NCBI GenBank assembly: GCA_014382445.1
Contig: JACNJS010000007.1
Location: 1 to 32,602 of the forward strand
Reading direction: 5' to 3'
Length of the DNA stretch: 32,602 nt
Origin: Bacteroidota bacterium
GTDB taxonomy: Bacteria > Bacteroidota > Bacteroidia > Bacteroidales > F082
Part shown: in pieces, positions 25,093 to 32,602 of the stretch
Position numbering within the stretch: the first letter of the stretch is position 1
Layout: each line of letters begins with the position of its first letter
Translations under genes and position numbers: made by a program
The notes under the pieces: generated by a model
Database searches by the model: none
The model's input: only the letters and a program-made list of their open reading frames with translations
Told to the model about the DNA's origin: nothing

Positions 25093-28038
25093 ATGATGAA
25101 AAATATTTCTTTGCTACTCATCTTCTTTGTTATGGCAGTTAATACACCAAACATATTTGCACAAAATTCAGAAGCAGAAAAGCCCAGTTCTTATGGCAAG
25201 CTTATAGGACCAATAAGTGTACCCAGTTTAGCACAACAAATAAAAGATGGAACCTTTATTGGTATTGACCCAAATGAATCACCAAAATTAGGCCCTCCTA
25301 AAAAGAGAGGTGCAAACATAACCGTCCCCGGAAAAGGTTTGCCCAAAGGAGATGACGCTCTAGTTCAAAATCAGAAAAACGCACCCAGCCATCGCGGGAA
25401 ATCACCGTTATTAGTTTTCGAGGCAAATGTTTCAAATTATACACCTTCTGATCCTACCGGAGCCGTTGGACCAAACCATTTCGTAGGCGCATGGAATGTT
25501 GGTTTTCGTATTTTTGATAAAGAGGGAATCCCTTTAACAAATGCCGCATCGTTAAGCACTTTATTTCCAGGTAACAATATTGGCGACCCAATTGTTTTGT
25601 ATGATGTAGAAGCTGACAGATTTGTAATTACTGAATTTGACAATAATCCAAATGGGTTTAATGTAGCCATTTGTCAAGGCCCTGATCCGGTTAACGATGG
25701 ATGGTATATTTACACAACAGGTTTTGGAACCGGTTCATTTCCTGATTATACAAAGTTCTCAGTTTGGTCGGATGGTTATTATGTAACTGCTAATATAAAT
25801 GCATCTAACAAAGTATTTGTAATTGAGCGTGAAGAAATGTTGTTAGGTAATGCTTCACAATTTGTTGGTTTTCCCTTACCTGGGATTTCTACATCTGGTT
25901 TCTATAGCCCACAATTTTTTAATGTTACAAATGGAGATTTACCTCCTGTAGGTAATGCTTCAATTGTTTATTTGCAAGACGATGCATGGAGTGGTGTATC
26001 AACCGACCATATAAAACTATGGACAGTAAATGTTGACTGGGATAATACTGCAAACTCAACTATTTCATCTCCCGATGAAATCATTACTACTCCTTTTATT
26101 TCTGTGTTTGATGGCGGTTCTTTTTCAAACGTACCGCAACCAGGTGGTCCCGATCAGGATGTTCTTCAGGCAACAATAATGAATCAAGCTCAATACAGAC
26201 GATTTCCAAATTATAATTCCGCAATTTTCAATTTTGTAGTAGATACTGATGGCTCAGGTGCCGAACTTGCAGGTATTAGATGGTATGAACTGCGTCAGGA
26301 TAACGATGGCGACCCATGGACAATATATCAGGAAGGAACATATATTTCACCTTATAACAATAAACACGCTTTTTCGGGATCAATGGTAATGGACGGACAG
26401 GGTAATATAGGAATGGGTTACACTACTTGTAGCCAGGCGGAGAGAATAGCAATTTATTATACAGGAAGATTTGTTTCAGACACGTTGGGACAGATGACTC
26501 TTGATGAAACCTTGATTGCTCAAAGCACATCTAATAATCCATCCAATAGATTAGCTGATTACGTTCAATTATCTCTTGACCCAACAAACGACAACACTTT
26601 TTGGCATATTGCTGAATATTTTGTGAGTAATCAAAGAAGGGATGTGGTAGGTGTTTTTCAAATTTCAACCGACCTTATTAATGATATTGGAGTTCTCAGT
26701 ATTATCGAGCCTGTTACAGGTGAATTATCTGATGCTGAAGATATTACTATATCTCTTTTTAACTATGGACTGGACACACTGACAAATATTCCAGTTAATT
26801 ATCAAATTGATGGAGGCGAGGTAGTAGGTGAAATAATGCCCGGACCAATCTCAACAGGCGAATCAATACAATACACATTTACTCAAACAGCCAATTTAGG
26901 AATAGTTGAACAAACCTACCAAATCAAATCATATACAAATCTATTACTTGATGAGAATCTTTTAAACGATACGATAACCAAAACCGTTACATACTTAGTC
27001 CCCAATGATATTGGTGTTGCTGCTATAATATTACCTGTTACTGGTACGGGGTTAACTAGTGCGGAGAAAATAAAGGTTTCAATTGCGAATTATGGATATG
27101 TTGTTCAAACAAACTTTGATGTAACTTTTAATCTTGACAATTATATCCACACCGAGCAAGTACCTGGTCCTCTGCATTATCCTTTTCCAATGTTATATAC
27201 ATTTACAGAAACTGTAGATTTATCTGCGATAGGAACGTATAATCTAACTGCTTACACATCCCTTCCGGGTGATGCACATATCACTAACGACACATCATCA
27301 GTAGTGATTGAAAACACTATGTGTCAACCAATATCTGATTGTGCAGATGGGCATGGATTTTATTTATTTCAGTTAGACTCCATTAGTAATGTAACCGATT
27401 GCTCTCCAAATGGCTATGGAGATTATACCGATCTTTCAACAGAATTAGCTAATAATAGCGTAAACGAACTAACTGTTACAACCCATTACGGAGATCAGTT
27501 TATAAAGGTTTGGATCGATTTTAATGACAATTTTGTTTTTGAGGATAATGAAGTTGTTGTTGATAATTTCCATATGGCTCCTGGTCAGGCTGGTGGTGTT
27601 TATACTGAAACAATGCCATTGACTATTCCTGATGGTGTTAATTTAGGACAACATTTAATGAGAGCAAAGTCGAACTGGAATTCGACTGTGCCTGATGATG
27701 CATGTGAAGGTTCAGCCTATGGTGAAACCGAAGATTACATTGCGGAACTGGTATTATACATAGGTGTTAGTGAAACACCTCTGAACAATACAGATATGGT
27801 TATTAAATCGTTAGCTAACAATCAATTTGAAGTTTCTATTCAATCAACCGAAGTAACTGAAACACTAATTATCAATTTACATAATATACTTGGTCAGAAA
27901 TTAGTAGAGAACAGAGTTGAAAATATAAATGGCAGATATGTTTACAACCTCGATTTATCGTACGCAAAACCCGGTGCTTATATTATCAGGTTAGGGACAT
28001 CACAATATGGAAAAGTTAAACGTATAATTGTGCAATAG
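25093..28038 (+). CDS. T9SS-secreted protein with CARDB-like and GEVED domains
   Basis: A 981-residue exported protein. The signal peptide ends near residue 24 (NIFAQ). Residues ~105-520 are a large domain with NYTPSDPTGAVGPNHFVGAWN and many aromatic/Asp turns, a type seen in Bacteroidota surface proteins of unknown function. Two related CARDB-like modules begin NDIGVLSIIEPVTG (~530) and NDIGVAAIILPVTG (~638). A GEVED domain follows (~752-887), with WIDFNDNFVFEDNE and ending GETEDYIAEL. The last ~75 residues resemble a T9SS sorting domain (LHNILGQKL, KPGAYIIRL). The family suggests a cell-surface or secreted role, but no enzymatic activity can be assigned. It sits 224 bp after the BNR/PKD gene in the same direction and is convergent with the FG-GAP gene. 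Confidence 0.85.
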   Translation: MMKNISLLLIFFVMAVNTPNIFAQNSEAEKPSSYGKLIGPISVPSLAQQIKDGTFIGIDPNESPKLGPPKKRGANITVPGKGLPKGDDALVQNQKNAPSHRGKSPLLVFEANVSNYTPSDPTGAVGPNHFVGAWNVGFRIFDKEGIPLTNAASLSTLFPGNNIGDPIVLYDVEADRFVITEFDNNPNGFNVAICQGPDPVNDGWYIYTTGFGTGSFPDYTKFSVWSDGYYVTANINASNKVFVIEREEMLLGNASQFVGFPLPGISTSGFYSPQFFNVTNGDLPPVGNASIVYLQDDAWSGVSTDHIKLWTVNVDWDNTANSTISSPDEIITTPFISVFDGGSFSNVPQPGGPDQDVLQATIMNQAQYRRFPNYNSAIFNFVVDTDGSGAELAGIRWYELRQDNDGDPWTIYQEGTYISPYNNKHAFSGSMVMDGQGNIGMGYTTCSQAERIAIYYTGRFVSDTLGQMTLDETLIAQSTSNNPSNRLADYVQLSLDPTNDNTFWHIAEYFVSNQRRDVVGVFQISTDLINDIGVLSIIEPVTGELSDAEDITISLFNYGLDTLTNIPVNYQIDGGEVVGEIMPGPISTGESIQYTFTQTANLGIVEQTYQIKSYTNLLLDENLLNDTITKTVTYLVPNDIGVAAIILPVTGTGLTSAEKIKVSIANYGYVVQTNFDVTFNLDNYIHTEQVPGPLHYPFPMLYTFTETVDLSAIGTYNLTAYTSLPGDAHITNDTSSVVIENTMCQPISDCADGHGFYLFQLDSISNVTDCSPNGYGDYTDLSTELANNSVNELTVTTHYGDQFIKVWIDFNDNFVFEDNEVVVDNFHMAPGQAGGVYTETMPLTIPDGVNLGQHLMRAKSNWNSTVPDDACEGSAYGETEDYIAELVLYIGVSETPLNNTDMVIKSLANNQFEVSIQSTEVTETLIINLHNILGQKLVENRVENINGRYVYNLDLSYAKPGAYIIRLGTSQYGKVKRIIVQ

Positions 28039-28136
28039 AGACATTTTGAAAATCTCTATAAAAGATACTATTCAAAAGTAAAAAAACGATTGTCATTTAA
28101 ACCCTCAACTTACCACAGGCAGAGAGGAACAACTGT

Positions 28137-28175
28137 GAAATCTTCTAAAATCCAACAAATGTTTTAGGAGATTTC
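28137..28175. terminator. 14-bp hairpin between convergent secreted-protein genes
   Basis: GAAATCTTCTAAAA (28137-28150) pairs with TTTTAGGAGATTTC (28162-28175) over 14 positions with one G-T wobble and an 11-nt loop. There is no T run directly after either arm, so it may be a bidirectional stabiliser or terminator rather than a classic intrinsic one. Confidence 0.45.
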
Positions 28176-28180
28176 TGTAT

Positions 28181-28223
28181 GGTGCTATCAGTTCTCCCTA
28201 TTGTTTAAATTACAAATAGCACC
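28181..28223. repeat. 8-bp inverted repeat in the same convergent gap
   Basis: GGTGCTAT (28181-28188) and ATAGCACC (28216-28223) are perfect inverted copies around a 27-nt loop, immediately beside the 14-bp hairpin. Confidence 0.4.
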
Positions 28224-28241
28224 CAGTTAAATCAGACTTTT

Positions 28242-30488
28242 TCATTTTACTACAATAAGTTTGTTTCTAAAAACCTTATTACCAATTTCTGATTTAATGA
28301 AATAAACACCATTACTTACATCAGCAATACTTAAGTTTACTATTCTATTTTGAAAGCTAAATGTTCTTGTAATTATTACTTTACCATCGATATTGTATAA
28401 GGTAATTTCAACTATCCCAGATTTTTCCGGAAAATTAATAATCACCTCTGAATTTGCAGGATTTGGATAAATTTCGAGTTCATTTTTGTAATTAAAATTA
28501 TTGATATCCGACAATACATTAACTGCCCCATTAAAATACTCAAGCCCACCTGAATAATTACCAACGATCATTTCCAGATTCCCATCTGAATACAAATCAC
28601 AAATAACTACTCCTGTACGCATTCCTCTGTCAAAATCAACATCTGTAGTATCCAATAATAAATTTAGTTGATCCGACTCAGTAAATTTCCCGTCAAGGTT
28701 GTCATCGATATTAGTAAAATAGTAAATTATTCCCTGCTCCGACCCTACCACCAACCCCGTATTTTGATTACTATCCCTAAAAAAAGAAGGAGTACTATAG
28801 CCATTCCAGGAAACAGAATAATCTGTAACATTTATTTTTCCAAGACTATCAGTTATGTAAGTAAACTCAGGATTACCAGCACTCCCAAAATTCTGATAAT
28901 AGTTAATATTTCCACCCTTCTCTCCTATTATAAGGTCATTAACACCATCTTTATTTAAATCAAATAACTGAGGTGAACTATAATCACCAACATCTATACT
29001 TAAATAATTTTCTGTAATAACATCAAAATCACCACTTGCCTTGTTATAACTAACAAATATAATTTTGCCGTCGCTGTTACCAACAAGTAAATCAGTATCT
29101 CCATCACCATCAATATCATCAAATGCCGGAATAAAGCCAATTTGTTGTAAACTGCTAAGTCCGGCAAAATCATCATCCCAAAGCTGAAACACGGGATTCT
29201 GAAGAGTTCCTGTATTTTTATAATACGCAATGCACGAATGAAAAACCGAATACAAGAAGTAATTTACGTAATAAGAATACTTATAATAACCGTAATTACC
29301 TATAAACAAATCTTTTAGTCCATCGCCAACCCAATCATAAATAACCGGATAAGCACCAGAGCCAACATCTATCATTTCCGATTGAAGGAAATTGGTTTGT
29401 GATAATTCAAAAACAGGGCTTGTGTTGGTACCTGAATTTATATAAAGCCAACTACTGTTTTTATTTCTGGAAGTAACAATACCTGGATCAAATGGTGAAA
29501 CCATCAAATCTTTGATATTATCATTATTTACATCTGTATATGTAGCAACCGGCATCGAAAACAAATTAACTCGGGAAGTACCTTGTGGGAAAAGAGTATC
29601 ACTATATGAAATGTAGGCATCTTCAATCGTTCCTGAGTTATACAAAGCAAACAAACCCGAATAATCAACATCACCCAACAGTAAATCAACCAATCCATTA
29701 TTATCCAAATCGTGCACTAAAAAAGTTGAACCAGTATGCCTTTCCTTGCGGATTATATTTTGGTTAACGAAATCTGTACCCGGCATGCAGGTGTCAAAAT
29801 ATAATACATTCGATTCATCACTTTCAGCAACATGACCCCAACAATAAGATGTGTGCTCATAATCCAGCGAATCTGCATTACCATACTTCTCTATCGATAA
29901 ATTTTTATGCATGCCAATAAACGATCCCAACACTCCAAAAGTTAATATATCAAGATCACCATCATTATCAACATCAGCAATTCCGGGATAATCAGCACTT
30001 GTAACAAAAAGATTAACATATCCCCCGGGCAATAAAGTTTTTAAATAGGGATAAACCACAAGGTCGAATTTTAAAGTATTATCACTTATATTTTTATAAA
30101 CCATCATACTTCCATATCCGGGCGAATATGTAAAAATATCATTCTTGCCATCCATATTATAATCCGCAAAAATTACCCATTCCTTAAAATCGGGAAGCAA
30201 TTTGGAATATTGTGGAGCATATTCATAATCAATTTCATTAATTGTGCCATTATTAATAAAACACATTTTGCGGTTACCCCTTCTGTCGAAAGCAAGTAAG
30301 TCCATTATTCCATCCAAATTAAAATCCACATTACAATATTGCACAGCATCCATTCCTCCTGCCCATGGAAATGAAAGAGGTTCATTTATTCGATCATTAT
30401 TAATATAAACTGATTGAGCACTTACATTGCTGATAATTAATATAATAACAAAGACAAATTGTATTATGTGAGATGCAAATCTTATCAT
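28242..30488 (-). CDS. T9SS-secreted FG-GAP/VCBS-repeat protein
   Basis: A 748-residue exported protein with a signal peptide over about residues 1-24 (ending SNVSAQ). The body holds FG-GAP/VCBS-type propeller repeats with calcium-binding DxDxDG-like loops: DFNLDGIMDLL, DYNMDGKNDIF, DVDNDGDLDIL, DLDNNGLVDLL, DVNNDNIKDLM, DIDGDGDTDLL and DLNKDGVNDLI. This suggests an integrin-like beta-propeller stabilised by calcium. The last ~75 residues form a type A T9SS sorting domain (EIYPNPANSEVIINF, then NGVYFIKSE and a basic C-terminus). It is convergent with the GEVED-domain gene, with hairpins between. Its ligand is unknown. The start is the ATG that begins the signal peptide. Confidence 0.88.
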   Translation of the reverse strand: MIRFASHIIQFVFVIILIISNVSAQSVYINNDRINEPLSFPWAGGMDAVQYCNVDFNLDGIMDLLAFDRRGNRKMCFINNGTINEIDYEYAPQYSKLLPDFKEWVIFADYNMDGKNDIFTYSPGYGSMMVYKNISDNTLKFDLVVYPYLKTLLPGGYVNLFVTSADYPGIADVDNDGDLDILTFGVLGSFIGMHKNLSIEKYGNADSLDYEHTSYCWGHVAESDESNVLYFDTCMPGTDFVNQNIIRKERHTGSTFLVHDLDNNGLVDLLLGDVDYSGLFALYNSGTIEDAYISYSDTLFPQGTSRVNLFSMPVATYTDVNNDNIKDLMVSPFDPGIVTSRNKNSSWLYINSGTNTSPVFELSQTNFLQSEMIDVGSGAYPVIYDWVGDGLKDLFIGNYGYYKYSYYVNYFLYSVFHSCIAYYKNTGTLQNPVFQLWDDDFAGLSSLQQIGFIPAFDDIDGDGDTDLLVGNSDGKIIFVSYNKASGDFDVITENYLSIDVGDYSSPQLFDLNKDGVNDLIIGEKGGNINYYQNFGSAGNPEFTYITDSLGKINVTDYSVSWNGYSTPSFFRDSNQNTGLVVGSEQGIIYYFTNIDDNLDGKFTESDQLNLLLDTTDVDFDRGMRTGVVICDLYSDGNLEMIVGNYSGGLEYFNGAVNVLSDINNFNYKNELEIYPNPANSEVIINFPEKSGIVEITLYNIDGKVIITRTFSFQNRIVNLSIADVSNGVYFIKSEIGNKVFRNKLIVVK

Positions 30489-30652
30489 ATTATAGATAAA
30501 TTATTTAATAAAATTTTAGCAAAATTACTGATTTAACATATTAGGAAAATGTAAATATTTACAAAAATCGTACCCATTTGCAGCTTAAGGTTATTGACTA
30601 TACATTTGTACAAAATTTAAAATGCATATAATCATCTGAAAATATATTTTTT

Positions 30653-31816
30653 ATGGCACGAATACTTGTTGTTGACGACGAAAGTAGTATAAGGCGGACG
30701 TTGAAAGAAATACTTGAATTTGAAAAACATGAAGTTGATTTAGCCGCCAATGGTATTGACGCTATTGAAATGGCTAAGGATAATAACTATGATGCCATTA
30801 TGCTGGATATAAAAATGCCTGAAATGGATGGCATGGAAGTACTCGATAAACTAATGAGTTTCAGCGACGTACCTGTAATTATGATTTCAGGCCATGGAAC
30901 CATAGAAACTGCTGTTGAAGCCATAAAAAAAGGAGCTTACGATTTTATTGTTAAACCGCCCGATCTAAACCGTTTATTAATTTCTGTAAGAAATGCAGTT
31001 GACAAGAAGGAACTTGTACTACAAACTAATCAACTTAAAAAAGAGACAAATTACAAATACGAAATCGTTGGCGAATCACATACTATTGTTTCACTTAAAG
31101 AGATGATTGAAAAGGTTGCACCTACATCAGCGAGAGTTCTCATTACTGGTGAGAACGGATCGGGGAAAGAGCTTGTTGCAAGGCAGTTACATCTGCAAAG
31201 CACCCGTGCAAAGTCGCCGTTTATTGAAGTGAATTGTGCTGCTATACCAACTGAGTTGATTGAAAGTCAACTGTTTGGACATGAGAAGGGATCATTTACC
31301 TCCGCAATTAAACTGCGTAAAGGCGATTTTGAATTAGCGCATGGCGGCACTCTCTTTCTTGATGAGATTGGTGATATGAGTTTAAGTGCACAGGCAAAGG
31401 TACTCCGTGCTCTTCAGGAAAACAAGATAATACGTGTAGGGGGCGAAAAGGAAATTAATGTTGATGTAAGAATTATTACAGCAACTAATAAAAATCTTAA
31501 AAATGAAATTGAGAAAGGAAAGTTTCGCGAAGATTTGTATCATCGGTTAAGTGTTATAATAATTGAAGTTACACCGTTGCGTGACCGAAAGGATGACATT
31601 CCTTTGCTCGTTAACAGGTTTATTGAAAACATTTGTGCTGCACATGGCCGTCCTCCTATAGCTATTACCGACGATGCAGTGAAAGAATTACAGAATTTCA
31701 ACTGGTCGGGGAATGTTCGCGAATTGCATAATGTAGTAGAAAGGATGATTATCCTATGCGGCAACGAAATAACTAAAGAGGATGTAGGTTTATATGTAAA
31801 GCCTTTGATGACTTAA
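30653..31816 (+). CDS. NtrC-family sigma-54-dependent response regulator lacking the DNA-binding domain
   Basis: A 387-residue two-component response regulator. The receiver domain (1-120) has D8/D9, phospho-acceptor D52 in IMLDIKMPEMDG, a Ser in VIMISGHG and K101. The AAA+ sigma-54 interaction domain (about 135-375) has Walker A GENGSGKE (166-173), Walker B GGTLFLDEIGDM and the arginine-finger region FREDLYHRL. The sigma-54 contact loop is GSFTSA (213-218) instead of GAFTGA. The protein stops ~15 residues after the WSGNVRELHNVVERM end of the AAA+ domain. The usual Fis-type helix-turn-helix (about 60 residues) is therefore absent. No partner histidine kinase gene is in the window. The start follows AT-rich DNA, and the first residues MARILVVDDE are canonical. 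Confidence 0.93.
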   Translation: MARILVVDDESSIRRTLKEILEFEKHEVDLAANGIDAIEMAKDNNYDAIMLDIKMPEMDGMEVLDKLMSFSDVPVIMISGHGTIETAVEAIKKGAYDFIVKPPDLNRLLISVRNAVDKKELVLQTNQLKKETNYKYEIVGESHTIVSLKEMIEKVAPTSARVLITGENGSGKELVARQLHLQSTRAKSPFIEVNCAAIPTELIESQLFGHEKGSFTSAIKLRKGDFELAHGGTLFLDEIGDMSLSAQAKVLRALQENKIIRVGGEKEINVDVRIITATNKNLKNEIEKGKFREDLYHRLSVIIIEVTPLRDRKDDIPLLVNRFIENICAAHGRPPIAITDDAVKELQNFNWSGNVRELHNVVERMIILCGNEITKEDVGLYVKPLMT

Positions 31817-31889
31817 GCAATGGCATTTCATGTGTAAAACTCATGATATATAACACTTAATATTCTGCTTATAATTCAGGTAAATACTG

Positions 31890-31897
31890 TAATTTTG
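31890..31897 (+). promoter_or_regulatory. Candidate -7 element upstream of ssrA
   Basis: TAATTTTG is an exact TAnnTTTG match 35 bp before the predicted mature 5' end of tmRNA, so the transcript would carry a short 5' leader. The -33 region is weak. Confidence 0.4.
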
Positions 31898-31931
31898 CAA
31901 AAGCGTTTCAGAGAAAAGTTCTTTGACATTT

Positions 31932-32326
31932 GGGGCTGACCGGTTTTGACAGCAAGTTGAAAGGGTAAGTAAGCATGTCGAGCCTTGTGATTAAGCTCGT
32001 AAATCCGTGTCACAACATTTTTAATTGGCGAAAATAATTTTGCTCTTGCAGCTTAATCGAAGTTTAGTAGATTAGCTTTATCCAGGTTCTAGGAATCAGG
32101 ACAAGACGGTTCGCAGGTGGAGATACTCAATTCCGGCCTGATTACGAGTCGCACGCAATTTTGAGTTAGTTCCGGCGATGTTTCGCAGTCGGGATGAAAT
32201 TAAGAAACTAAGGTATTAACTAGGGTGTTTGTTTCCTTTTAATACTCGAAAACCAACAACAAAATAAACGTGTAGAAAGCTTATCGGTTCCTTGTTTGGA
32301 CGAGGGTTCGACTCCCTCCAGCTCCA
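31932..32326 (+). ncRNA. ssrA: tmRNA (transfer-messenger RNA)
   Basis: About 395 nt. The 5' end GGGGCTGACC pairs with the 3' CAGCTCC (32319-32325) to form the 7-bp tRNA-like acceptor stem (one G-U pair), followed by discriminator A at 32326. A T-arm is seen as GAGGG-TTCGACT-CCCTC just before it. The tag frame, GGC GAA AAT AAT TTT GCT CTT GCA GCT then TAA, lies at 32027-32056 and encodes GENNFALAA, the ClpXP-type degradation tag ending in ALAA. CCA is not encoded (CTA follows), so it must be added after transcription. It rescues ribosomes stalled on broken mRNAs together with SmpB. Confidence 0.95.
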
Positions 32327-32529
32327 CTATTGAATGATGAATGAACAGTTTTGAATGACGAAGTTTGTTATTATTAGTAACTTATAGATGTATTAATATT
32401 TTATTTATTTGAACTATAAAACATGAGTTAGCATCAATATTTATTATATTCAGAAAAACAGCACAGAAGAATAAATAATCAAAAATTAAGTAATTACCTC
32501 ATTCATAATTCATCACTCAACACTCAAAT

Positions 32530-32601
32530 GGTCCCGTAGTTCAATGGATAGAATGTGAGATTCCGGTTCTCATGATCCGAGTTCGAATCTCGGCGGGATC
32601 A
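32530..32601 (+). tRNA. tRNA-Arg (anticodon CCG)
   Basis: A full cloverleaf can be folded: acceptor GGTCCCG/CGGGATC (one G-T), D-arm GTTC-AATGGATA-GAAT, anticodon arm TGAGA-TTCCGGT-TCTCA with anticodon CCG, and T-arm CCGAG-TTCGAAT-CTCGG. The discriminator is A at 32601. The window ends one base later, so whether CCA is encoded cannot be seen. It reads the CGG arginine codon. Confidence 0.95.
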
Positions 32602-32602
32602 C

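Noticed and set aside
28668-28958. 96-codon + strand ORF inside the FG-GAP gene
   Set aside because: Antisense to a protein with clear signal peptide, repeats and T9SS domain; no own features.

Overview
The window is a typical Bacteroidota (Bacteroidetes) chromosome segment, most likely from an order Bacteroidales/Marinilabiliales-like lineage. Evidence: three large secreted proteins end in type IX secretion (T9SS) C-terminal sorting domains. Candidate promoters carry the Bacteroidota TAnnTTTG -7 element, and start codons lack Shine-Dalgarno sequences. The tmRNA tag (GENNFALAA) is of the Bacteroidota type, and the DNA is AT-rich. No mobile element, CRISPR array, phage gene or rRNA is visible.

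Layout. (1) 1-7602, all on +: the 3' part of a BadF/BadG-type sugar kinase, a long RelA/SpoT homolog, a Fur-family regulator, purA and clpC. This is a nucleotide/stress housekeeping block. (2) 7603-9542: a gene-poor stretch with one intact YdcF-like gene and probable gene remnants, including a frameshifted isoprenylcysteine-methyltransferase-like gene. (3) 9543-11203, +: a DUF368 (PopT-type polyprenyl-phosphate transporter) gene tightly coupled to aroE. (4) 11283-16819, -: gcvP and a membrane pyrophosphatase (hppA), separated by a terminator. (5) 17124-20997, +: a DUF151/UVR protein, a NupC-type nucleoside transporter, thyA and a dihydrofolate reductase, i.e. a thymidylate/nucleoside cluster. 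(6) 21040-30488: a redoxin-like C-terminal fragment, then three T9SS cargo proteins (BNR/Asp-box + PKD; CARDB-like + GEVED; FG-GAP/VCBS). The last two are convergent with hairpins between them. (7) 30653-32602: a sigma-54-type response regulator without a DNA-binding domain, then tmRNA (ssrA) and tRNA-Arg(CCG).

The most notable points are catalytic-residue changes. The RelA/SpoT homolog keeps its ppGpp-hydrolase residues but has lost residues expected in an active synthetase. The sigma-54 activator has GSFTSA in place of GAFTGA and ends right after its AAA+ domain. The Fur protein lacks the usual CxxC zinc pair. Smaller signals are a perfect 15-bp dyad just upstream of purA, exact 249-bp-period PKD repeats, and short repeats between genes. 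I see no clear new multi-gene system; this is mostly core chromosome with a T9SS cargo cluster.
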